From Apoderus coryli (taxonomy: Eukaryota > Arthropoda > Insecta > Coleoptera > Attelabidae), in assembly GCA_911728435.2 (NCBI GenBank), contig OU452208.1:806001-870000 (forward strand): DNA of 64,000 nt. Reading direction: 5' to 3'. Of this stretch, positions 27,301 to 39,300 are shown in pieces. The translations under genes and the position numbers were made by a program. The notes below the pieces were generated by a model. That model was not told the origin of the DNA, made no database searches, and saw only the letters and a list, made by a program, of their open reading frames with translations. Positions within the stretch are counted from its first letter, which is position 1. Each line of letters opens with the position of its first letter.

Positions 27301-30300
27301 AGTTAAGTGCCAAACTATGGCGACTCTTCTTGAAGAAGTTTAAATAACAGCTAAAAATACTTGTTTACACCATTATGTGTGATAGACCACCTATATTTGA
27401 ATTGAAAATGGCTTTAAATTTAACAATAAAAAATCCAGGATCGTATTTAAAAAAACGAAGTTGTCTCTTGTTTTTATATAAGGAATCTCCACTAGGCTTT
27501 CGTCCAAGCTTCCGTCACTCTAATTCACAGATATACCCTGTATTTCGTATCGATCGATACACATAATCGATATAAGTAAATAGAAATAAGTATCTATTAA
27601 TAAATCCTAAATAAACTTGAATAATATTGCACACAAGAAGTACAGGAAGATCAACTGAGAACAGGAACCTATTTTGTAATTTCCTATATACTATATTAAA
27701 AAAAAACCATGGAAATACCTACCTACCCATCATTGAAAGTTTTTTTTTATACCAGCCCAACTCTAAGAATAAACCAAACAAATGCATCATGAAACGGGAA
27801 TCATTTAACTTTTCCTTGATAATAAACATATTTTCTGTAATCTTACATGGGAATGGATAAGTGAAAATGAATCCAGTTTAGCCTTTGTTGGGTCAACATG
27901 TGTATTAGCATGTACCTACAAGTTTTACAATACCTACCCACAAGTACCTAGACTTAGATTACTTTATAAAAAGCTCATTTCTTATTTATATAATAATTAA
28001 AGTTTAGAAAATATAGTTTATTCTGAACGTATAAATTTTGTTATTACATAGGTAGGTAAACCTACTTCTGGTGTTAAAATGAACTCTTTATAAGTAGTCA
28101 TTAAAAAAAAGCCCCGGGAAACAAATGCCACATTAGATCCGCACATTTAATAATAATTATTGCTACTTGGTAGATAGTGTTTTAAGATACTATACTATAA
28201 TTTTCATATTCCATTGTAAAAACAAAATTCACTTACCTTTGAACACTTGAATTATGGAGTCTGGACAACCCCATTCTTTAAGAAGTACTTCCATTTCCTC
28301 AGCGTTTTGTTCCTCCATAACACACAATAACATATTTTTATTTTTTATTTTATTTATTTATTAATTTAACGGTTATATAGAGGTAAAATTTAAAATGTAT
28401 TACAAAAACTTGAGACGATTTTTTAATTCTATAACTAGGTATAATACATCAACTACTATATTTAGGATAAGAATGCTTCAAATGTTCGTTTCTCAACAAA
28501 AACATCAAAGTAACGCCGATATTTTTCAAGTTGGGACTTCCCCGCTCTACTCGCGAGATCTCGGCTACGAATTATACGTAGGTTAGGTATGCAACTTGCA
28601 AAAAATGCATGGTCACAAAATGTAAAAGCATGGGCTATGTTGCCAGTAGCTCCATTTAAGTTAAATAAACATTGCAAGTACTTTTTTAGATATCTAGGAA
28701 GAGGATTCATTCCAAAGGAATAATTCTTAGTTGTAATAGTTTTGTATATAAGAACTAAAGCTAAGGTGTAATAACCAAATTAGATTATGTTTGCTAAATA
28801 CTTCTATTAGTTGTTTTCACACTATTAAAATAAGAAAATGTCCTCAAACAACAAATAACTTTATGCATACCACTAGCAAAATATAGAGAATCGAATTAAT
28901 ATTGTATGATTGCAGCAAAATAAATATACCTATGTACCTTCTTACTTTGTCTTTATAAAGACAATGCTTCTTATTATCACTTAGGGCAACACTGTGCAAT
29001 ATGCTTCATTGGAGACTATAGAGTGCGACCGAATCTCAGATCACGAATTTAAAATGAAAATATTTTATATTTGAATCAAATTTATGGCATATTCAATTTG
29101 AGTATACGAATATCCTTATTATAAGCTGCTGTAGTCTTATTTAAAGAACACTGAATATTTAATATAAGAAACCATACATTCTTAAATCTAGGAGGTGGGT
29201 CGTTTAAACAGAGTATGTTTGAATGTTCTAATGAAAACTATTTATTTAAAGTGAACATTTTTGTTGAATATATGGAAATCTACTTTTAAGCATTTCTAAA
29301 TTTTCAATTTAAAATATTTTACTTCGAATGAGAATAAAAAGTCTTAGAACAAGTCAAAAAAAATAAGAATATTGAAATGTTTAATTTGAGTATTTGCTTT
29401 TTTCTGTGCACGTCCAATAAATGAAACTTATTGAAAGTCACGTAGTTTCTCCACAATATTCCGCGCTATAAAGCGTGAATAACCCTGTATATGAGAGAGA
29501 AATGTATCAAAACACGCTGCATTCGATGGCCTTTTATAATGTAAAAAATTTATATATATTTTAAGTTAACTTTGGATAAACTATACCATAAAAATTTGAG
29601 GTACGTCGTCGAGTCACTAGCAATCAATGACATTATGAAATATTAAATAGAAAGTTTTCAGCTGCTGTAAAAGTTTACCGGGGTCTGGTTGATTTTTTTT
29701 TAATTCTCAGATAGCTGAGCTCCTCCGTTAATTATATAATTTTAATTCGAATATATTTCTAAAATAACAGGCTACTTGCATTGAGGGATGGATATCTAGA
29801 GGCGCAGATCCAGAGAAAATTGTGCTCGGCCTGCCACTATACGGTAGAACGTTTACACTATCTGATTCCAGCAGTAATGGGTTTGGAGCAGTTACTTCAG
29901 GAGCTGGAACTGCTGGTCCGTACACGCTGGAATCTGGCATGGTCGGATATAATGAGGTAACTATAATTAGTAACCTGCTGAGTGTTTAAGGTAAAAACAT
30001 CTGCCATTTGTAGTACTAGAAGATAGAATTTAATATTTGGTTTCGTTCAAAATAAAACTAATTTTACCAATACATTTCACAATTTTCTGCTTTAGTAGTT
30101 ATAAAGTGCATAAGATAGCATCGTACACATTCAATAATAGTCTTATACGAGGTCTGTTCAAAAAGTTCCCGGAATTTTTGAATTGCGCGCGTCTGGAGAG
30201 TCCGGTGGTCAAATTTTTTTTTTATTGTGTTGGTACACATGTCCCTAATGTATGGTGAAATTTTCAGCTGTATTCATTGTTTACATTCTGTCTTGTAGCG

Positions 30301-33300
30301 GCTGGTGTAGACGTGTTTTTTTGAGCTCGGCGATTTTTGTTAGTTTAAACAATGGAAGAATTGAAGAGTCAAAGAATTTGTATTAAATTTTGCGTGAAAA
30401 ATGAAATAAAGTGTAACCAAGTGTGCGAAATGTTACAGAGAGCCTACGGTGAGTCTGCTATGAAAAAAACAAGTGTTTACGAGTGGTATAAGCGTTTCCA
30501 AGATGGCCGCGAAGACGTTGAAGACGACGAACGCTCCGGTCGACCCAGCACGTCAATAATCGATGAAAATGTGGGAAAAGTGGAAAAAATGATTATGGAT
30601 GATCGCCGAATCACAATTAGAGAAGTTGCTGATGAAGTTGGCATATCAGTTGGCTCATGCCATCATATTTTTTCAAAGGTTTTGGGCATGAAACGAGTGG
30701 CAGCAAAATTCGTTCCAAAACTGCTGAATTTTGATCAAAAAAACAAACGCATTACCATCGCTCAGGAGCTGTTAAACGACGTCAACGACGATCCAAATTT
30801 ACTTGAAAGGGTCATAACTGGTGATGAAACATGGGTGTACGGTTATGATGTCGAAACAAAAGCACAATCGTCCACGTGGAAGCACTCAACGTCACCAAGA
30901 CTGAAAAAAGCACGTCAAGTTCGATCAAATGTCAAGGTTTTGCTTACTGTTTTCTTCGATTATAATGGCATAGTGCATAAAGAATTCTTGCCAAAAGGTC
31001 AAACCGTCAATAAGGAGTATTACCTTGAAGTAATGCGACGTTTGCGTGAAGCAATTCGAAAAAAACGCCCCGATTTATGGAAAAACAATTCATGGGTTTT
31101 GCACCACGATAACGCACCTGCTCATTCATCGTTGCTTATTCGTGATTTTTTGGCTAAAAACAAGACTTTAATCATGCCCCAACCTCCTTATTCACCAGAT
31201 ATCGCTCCGTGTGATTTTTTCCTGTTCCCAAAGTTGAAGAGACCCATGAAAGGACAGCGTTTTTCATCGATTGAAGAGATAAAGGCAGAATCGCTGAGAG
31301 TGCTACAGAGCATTACAAAAAGTGACTATCAAGGGTGTTTCGAAGACTGGAAAAAACGCTGGCATAAGTGTATTATATCTAGGGGGGATTACTTTGAAGG
31401 GGACCATATAGATGTAGACGAATAAATAAATATTTTTTTAGAAAAATGAGAATTCCGGGTACTTTTTGAACAGACCTCGTATACTAAGGATAATCCAATG
31501 CAGGCAGCCACAACACTTCTTAGAGCTTAAGCATATATTTATAGGGTTTAGATTTTAAAAGGTCGCTAGTATTTTAAAGATATGATTTTAAAGCTGTGAA
31601 GTTGTCATTATCTAACTTGACTATAGCATTTACTTACGTTCTATCAAAAATCATAGAAGTTGGTTTATAAACAGTATTCTTTAAATTATTAAATTTGGTA
31701 AAATCTGTGGAATAAGTGGATTTAGAAAAAACCCAAAATTGTGTGAGTTTCGTTTGGAAGAATCCACAGATATATTCTTTAAAGTTTAGAAAAACCCAAA
31801 AAATAAGTAAATCTCAACAAAAGTGCAGTTAGATGATTAAGTAAACGACACCGTAAGGTGGAGGCCACACCGAGAAGAAGAAGGAAAGTAACCTAGCATC
31901 TGGTTTTTAATTTTAAACGAAATGACAATAACTAAAGCTATTTAAATTCATCTAATCTCTTTTTTATAATAATATGGGGTATTTTTAGAATACAAAAATA
32001 AAAATTTATGCAAAAAAGTATTTTAGAAGATAAAGAAATAATCAGTAGTAATAAATAGATTTTCATTATTAAAAATTTAAATTTTGTTTATCATTATTTT
32101 ATCCTGAGAGGTCAAAACATATAGAATATATCTGTAAAAAATTTAAATTTGGATCATAGTACCTTCATATCTTTTTAATTTATTAAAAAAGTATTAATTT
32201 CTCAATCAAATACCATCATTATTGTATGATACTTGGTCCTCGGTAGATAGCATTTTGAAGGGAACTATTTTACATTAAGTATTTAATTTAGTAATTATAT
32301 TACTTAATTTGATATAGACAATAAGAGTATATAATACTAGTATATATAGACAATAATCAAATAGATTACATTCTCATTAAAGAAAGGTATCGAAATGCGC
32401 TCAAATCGATTAAAGCATATCCCGGTGCGGATGTTGGGTCAGACCATAATCCGCTAATTTCCTGCGTCCAAGTAAATCTTAAGCGAACTAGAAAGCCGCG
32501 TGGCACTGCAAGGTTAGACACGAAGAAACTTAAAGAGGAGACCATTAAAGAAGGTGTCCAACAAGCAATACATTCCAACCTTGCGAAAGTTAACCTTGAA
32601 TCCGAAGATATTGACAATCAATGGGAATCCCTCAAAACCTGCATTCTTTCCCCCTGCCAAGAGTTACTAGCACCTTCTAAAAAGATAAATAAAGAATGGA
32701 TTACTCAGGAAGAACGAAGGAAATACAAGAACAACGAAACAAGATATAGGGAGACCCAGAAAAAGATAAGAACAGAAATAAGGGTAGCAAAAGAACGTTT
32801 CTATGAAGAAAAATGCAAGGAAATAGAAGAGCTACAACGCAGATTTGACTTGTATAACCTACATAAGAAGATAAAAGAATTGGCAGGTCTCAGAAAAGGA
32901 AAGATTACTACAATCCTCTTAGATAAAAATGGGAAAACACTATCAAACACAGAAGACAAACTGAAGAAATGGCAGGAATATATAAAAGACCTTTTCGACG
33001 ATGTGAGAAATATCACATCCGTATCTAGGGTAGGACTGGAAGACACAGGTCCCGAAATCACGAAGGACGAAGTCACCCACACACTAAACAACATGAACAA
33101 CGGTAAATCTCCTGGCCCCGACGGAATTCCTATCGACATTCTTAAGATCATAAAAGATCAAGATATGGATGTCGTGTTGAGACACTTGAACAGCGTCTAT
33201 GAGTCTGGAAAACTACCAAAGGAATGGCTCTCATCAGTCTTCATATGTTTACCGAAAAAATCGGGTGCAAAAGAGTGCAGTGACCACCGTACCATAAGCC

Positions 33301-36300
33301 TCATGTCCCACACTTTGAAACTACTCTTAAAAATTATACTCAACCGCATCCACCAGAAACTCGATCTGGATATAAGTGACAGTCAGTTTGGCTTTCGCAA
33401 AGGATTAGGTACAAGAGAAGCACTATTCGCATTCAACGTAATAGTGCAGCGATGCCTAGATGTTAATCAGGACGTATACGCCTGCTTCATCGACTATAAT
33501 AAGGCGTTTGACAGGGTCCGCCACGACCAGTTGATGGAAATATTACAATGTAAAAACCTAGACCACCAAGACCTACAAATCATCTCAAATCTCTATTACA
33601 ACCAAAATGCCATCGTCAAAGTAGATCAACAAAATTCTGGCACCATCTCAATAAAGAGAGGTGTACGTCAAGGTTGTGTTCTGTCACCTATTTTGTTTAA
33701 TGCCTACTCTGAAGAGATTCTAAAAAGGGCAATGGAAAATGACAGTGCAGGAATAAAAGTAAATGGAGTGCCTATAGTTGTTCTAAGATACGCTGATGAT
33801 ACCGTAATTTTAACGGAAAACCTGGAAGATCTACAAAGAATCATGGACAAACTTGTTCGATATAGCGAAGAATACGGCCTTACACTCAACGTAAACAAAA
33901 CAAAGTTCATGAAAATAACAAAGAAGGCCCAGACTAACAACGAACAGATAATCGTCAAAGGTGAACCCATCGAACAGGTAGAGAAGTATACTTATCTTGG
34001 AACAACAGTTACTTGTAATAACGACTACACGAAAGAAATAAAAGCACGCATAGAAATAGCAAGGTCCAATTTCAATAGCATGAAAAGAATTTTGTGCAAT
34101 AGAGGTCTAAGCCTAAAACTGAGACTGAGACTAGTTAGATGTTATGTTTTTGCCACTCTGCTTTATGGCGTCGAGGCATGGACTCTGAACGCAGAAATAC
34201 CCAAAAGACTAGAAGCTTTTGAAATGTGGGTGTACAGAAGAGTACTGAAGGTGTCATGGGTCGATCGGAGAACTAACTTAGAAATACTTGAGCGACTAAA
34301 CATAAAAAGAGAGTTGTTAATAACAATTAAAAGCAGAAAACTGCAGTATCTCGGCCATGTGACTCGTGGACCAAGATACGCCTTACTTCAATTGATAATG
34401 CAGAGAAGGATCCAAGGTACAAGAAGCGTGGGTAGAAGAAGGATATCCTGGTTGAGAAACTTGAGAGAGTGGTTTGGATGTTCCTCGATAGAGCTTTTTA
34501 GAGCAGCTGCATCCAAAATAAGAATTGCCATGATGATCGCCAATCTTCGTCGCGGAGATGGCACCTAGAGAGAGAGAGAGATATAGACAATAAGAGTATA
34601 TTGTACTTCTGTTGTAAATCTCACGACCGTAACTCGTGATCAGAAAGAAAATCATTATCGGTAATCGGTAATAGCAAATAATATTTGAGATCTAAAGAGA
34701 ACAGATTATTTTAAACCACTTTTCTTAAAATTAAAAAATATTGACAGTTTACGTTTTGTCAACTTTTAAAGATTCTTTCGTTTAATAGATTTTATTTTGG
34801 AGAAACAAAACCCTTTATTAAGATCAAGGGTGATTTTTCGTCGTGTATTTAAGTTTTTGGTCCATTTGTCATGTTGTAAACTCTATCCGCGGACATAATG
34901 TAGATACATAACTACTAGACATATATTAGGATATATAGTGAAATAATTTATTTACAAGCTTTGATACACATCTAAATACCTTTTTATCATAGATTTGCGA
35001 GTATCAATTGGCTGGCGGATGGACTGAAGGATGGGATGACGAACAAAAAGTGCCTTACATGTATAAAGATGATCAGTGGATTGGATTCGATAATGCTGAT
35101 TCTATTACGTACAAGGTAATCAAATTAACATTTTTAACCATTTCAAAAAAATATTAAAAACAAAGTCACATTTCAATACATATTTCTCAAACGTTATATA
35201 AAATTTATATTTCTGGACCATTCATTAACAATTAAACTGCACGAGCTATAAAGTTCAAAAGCGTATTGTGATAATAAATAAAATTGTACAATAATACGGT
35301 TTCACGGTTGATGGTAGGTAGAAGTTTATTGCAAACAAAACCGGCGTATTTTAAAAATTTGGTTACCCTATATACCTAACATTATATTTGTGGATTTCCT
35401 ATCCAATTTAAAGTACCTTTTCTTCAAACTTTCATAATACAGGTACTTCAACTGTGTTTGAAGAACTATAAACTTCCATAGTAAAAACCCTCTAAATTAT
35501 TGCAGTTGTTCCTGGCCTTTGTCGTTTTGCTGGTTGTATACCTACTGTTTTAGACATTTATATTCAATTAATTGTACTAACTAATTAAAATAGCAAAAAT
35601 AACCATACATGAACTTGAAAATAGGTATTGTAAGCATTATTTGGGACACTAGATGTCAATCATATAAATTCTCACCTCATTATAATCATATTGTTGATTT
35701 TACAATTTAACAAAATAAATATCCATACATCTATCTAATCTTAAATATTTAAACTATCCATACCTACACACGATGCATAACCTTCCAAAATTATGTATTT
35801 ATCCAAAATTTAACCAAAGAATTTTGCACGAAATATACACAGAAAAAAAAAACCTTGGTTCAGATAGATAAAAAACGTAAGCACCACAGGGACAGCCAAA
35901 ACCTTGTCTACCCCTTCTAGAAAAATTTACTGGATAGACACTATGTCATTTAGATAATATTCTTGAATAGTTTACATATGCTTCTTGTCTAAAAGAGACA
36001 AACACTTTTTGTCATTTAAATAAAAATATATTGTATGCCAGCAAAGTTTATTAGTAATTTTAGTAATGTAGAAAAATTTACTGGATAGACATTATGTCAT
36101 TTAGATAATATTCTTGAATAGTTTACATATGCTCCTTGTCTGGGAGAGACAAACACTATTTGTCATTTAAATAAAAGTATATTGTATGCTAGCTAGTTAT
36201 TTTAGTGATGATACTCGTTTAATGTCTATCCAGTAAATTTTTCTACATTACTAAAATAACTAATAAACTTTGCTAACATACAATATATTTTTATTTAAAT

Positions 36301-39300
36301 GACAAATAGTGTTTGTCTCTCTTCTAGTAATTTTTTCTAGAAGGGGTAGACAAGATTTGGGGGTCCCTGTGGTGCTTACGTTTTTTCATCTGAACCACCA
36401 TCAGGTTTTTAGTGCGACTCTTATTTATTTATTTTTTTAAAATAAACTTAAGCCTACTGAAAATCTTGTATTAGGTATAAGTAATATAAGCTAGGTATAT
36501 ATAGTCAAACTTCAATCTACACATGTTAAAGTGGGTAGGTATAATGCGGCTGAATCCTTTGCCGGAATTCCTGAGAATATTGCTCAGCACATAAACAACT
36601 AGGGTTGGTTGATCTTGGAAACGGTCGGAGTGACAATGTCGGTTAACTTAGAGAAAAGTTGTACAATTTAAACACCTTTTAAATGGTGTTTTCAAAAGTA
36701 AAGTAAATTTAGCAGTTTTCGAGAATTTCTTAAAAATCAATTTTTTGCGATATTAGTTTTTATTGATTTCAAACATTATTTTTACAGATATAGAAAAAAA
36801 AATGAAAAGCACTTTCTCATTGTTGCTTTTTGAGGAGACTCGACGTTTCGTTTTCGAAAAACCATCAACTTCGATTTTTTAAATACGGCCCTTGATTTTC
36901 TATTGTTAAATTTAAAGCCATTTTCAATTCAAAAATAGGTGGTTTAAACAACTTTTCAGTATTTTTAGTTGTTATTTAAACTTATTCAAGAAAAATCGCC
37001 ATAGTTTGGGACTTAACTGACTGAATGCAGAGTATATACCTAATTAGTAATTTTGGCAATAAAATTCTTTCGACGTTAATCAAAATTATTTATTATTATT
37101 TGCCAATTTATTTCTGTCAGCACATTTTATTCTGTACGCAGTTTTTTAAATTTAGTTAAAATTTTTGTGCTTTTTGAAATTATTAAAGAAACGCCTTTCT
37201 TTCTTTTACGCAAAATAAGTGCCAAACTATGGCGGTTTTTCTTGAAGTTTAAATAACAGCTAAAAATACTGAAAACTTGTTGAAACCATTCCGTTACATC
37301 TATTTTTGTTTTGAAAATGGCTTTAAATTTAACAATAAAAATCGAGGGCCGTATTTAAAAAATCGAAGTTGATGGTTTTTCAAAAACGAAACGTCGTAAT
37401 GAAAATTTGTAAACGCTATATTATTTTCATAAAAAAGTAACAATGAGAGCTTTTAAGTTAAGTTTAAGTTATATCAGTAAAAATAATGTCAGAAATCAAT
37501 AAAAACTAAAATCGCAAAAAAATTGCATTTTCTTAAAAAAATACGGTCTTGTAAAATATAGTTTATACCTAATTCATTTTCTACTATAAATATTATTCAT
37601 TTCAAGATCTACTAACTAGGTACTAGGTAGTTATCTAATTTGGGGACAAATAAACCTAAAATGTAAGTATTGGCTATTTAATTTAATTTACTTACCGAGA
37701 AAAGTAACAACGAGCTCCCCCAGATTCCAGCTAATTAATATTTCTTTTGTTTCCTCCATTGTTATTAATAATATATGAATATTTAACAAAACTCAACACA
37801 CCAAACTAATCACTAAGTACACTTAATTATGTTGGATGCACATTGGTATAATACATATCTGTTACTGTCTGTATACCTAGTCCGTCCTCACCACTTGTAG
37901 AAATTGGGATATCAATATCTAGGTATACACTTACTATCAATAAATCAAAATTTAATATATTAAATTAAAATATCTTCAGATTAGAACACCAAATAACTAG
38001 ATCCTAGTTAGAGCGACGCCAAGACTCTAATCAAAAAATACCAAAATGAAACCCCCTCCCTCTACACCAAGTGAGACGCGCTAGATACAAGGTGGTACAC
38101 ATAGAAGATGTTGTTGTCGGCACCTGTTTCTACAAAGGGTTTTAGGTACGTGGACTAGCAGCGGGGACAAACACATTAGGTAGAACGGGGAATAACCGTT
38201 GGCTGGAATAGAATGACGACTTATGTAGACAACTATAGGTTCCCATCTCTACCAGATAAAATAATTCGATAGGTATTTTGGAGGATAGAAATTTTGTAAA
38301 TGAGAAGTATTAGGTAAAATAACTATTACACAGATTTAATTAAATCAGTGCCGATTTTAGCTATGTACTTACTTAGTTGTTAAAATCTTATTTATACTTA
38401 AATATTATAATGCACATACCTAGGTCCATTAATATACTAAAGCAGATAAATAAAATTTATAGGTAGGTAGGTATATGTTCCTATTAGAACTAATTTAGTT
38501 TTGGGTTTCATAAAACGATTTTTGAGAATAGTTAGGTACGTATAGGTACCTACCTAATTACCTCATTAAGTATTTTCTTAATAATAATAGCTACACCTAA
38601 GTGGGTACGTATGGAAATCTGTAGATGTACAATACCTAATTCAAACAGAATACCGAACTCATTTAGCGCAAATAAAATTTTATATAGGTTCACAATTTGA
38701 AATCTTATTTAACTAATGCACATACAAGTTTCGTTTAGATGAGAAGATATCAGCTTAGCAGGAAAAATTGTCGTTTTTAGATAATGTAGTTACTCATACT
38801 TGATAACTACATTTACTACTTTAACAAAAATTTTGCGAAAACTAGCAAATTCACCTCTAAATAATATTTTTTATTTGGATAAACCAAGTTTTTTTTTTCT
38901 GTGTAGAGGTATAATAATAATTATAATATGCACTATAATATGATACAACTGAATATTCTTGTTCCAGACTTCAAAACACAACTCTGTAATCTAAATTCAA
39001 CAACAAATTTTACACAATGCAATTGTACGATGATAATTGTAGGTTAGAAATATGTATGATTTTTAGTGACTCATAGAGTAATATACTAAACTTATTTCGT
39101 GGAAATTAGACTTTGATTTCCTACATATAATGGCTTTTATATCAAAATACTTGAATAAAACTTAATATAATTAAACGTAAATTAAAAAACTTATCTTTAT
39201 GAGGTCCTAACTCAATACAGATTGTTTTTTAGACACTGATGACGAGAGCAGAGTGGTCCCGAAACGTCAGGAATCCACAAAATTAAGTTATTTTATATTT

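Larger units (their letters stand above)
25293..29408 (-). mobile_element. 4.1 kb element with CACAGAAAAAA termini and a SAM-like first exon
   Basis: Ends CACAGAAAAAATAATTTGCT at 25293 and the reverse of CACAGAAAAAAGCAAATACT at 29408. It shares three things with the elements at 35838-38903 and 60334-63792: the CACAG ends, a block around 27090-27480 (CATTCAGTCAGTTAAGTGCC and neighbours) and a first exon (28237-28318). It also holds a 205-bp tandem array and a fragment of the intron-5 arm repeat. No transposase is visible, so it is probably non-autonomous. Confidence 0.7.
22820..29487. mobile_element. Outer element with 80-bp TIRs, split by later insertions
   Basis: Left TIR 22820-22898 and right TIR 29409-29487 are reverse complements (CAGGGTTATTCACGCTTTAT at the outer end, GGACGTG at the inner end), flanked by TA. 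The inner ends GGACGTG and CACGTCC would meet almost head to head, so the original may have been a palindromic MITE of about 160 bp. Its middle now holds a 2.4 kb transposon (22901-25288) and a 4.1 kb element (25293-29408). Confidence 0.8.
35838..38903 (-). mobile_element. 3.1 kb CACAG element, copy A
   Basis: Starts CACAGAAAAAAAAAACCTTG and ends with the reverse of CACAGAAAAAAAAAACTTGG. TA dinucleotides flank both ends (35836-35837 and 38904-38905). It is a reverse-complement relative of 60334-63792 along nearly its whole length. It contains an internal inverted repeat (about 36720-36950 against 37300-37560), a smaller pair near 35930-36345, and a SAM-like exon at 37696-37759. No transposase is seen. 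Confidence 0.85.

Noticed and set aside
28462..28710. 82-codon minus-strand ORF inside the CACAG element
   Set aside because: Not conserved in the other two CACAG elements and no recognisable domain.
29728..29940. Minus-strand ORF over a chitinase exon
   Set aside because: Antisense shadow; the plus strand reads a conserved GH18 segment with correct splice sites.
22173..39269. Confident call of active hammerhead ribozymes
   Set aside because: Core boxes are present, but stem III, the cleavage triplet and the usual G-C closing of stem II are not clear at any site.
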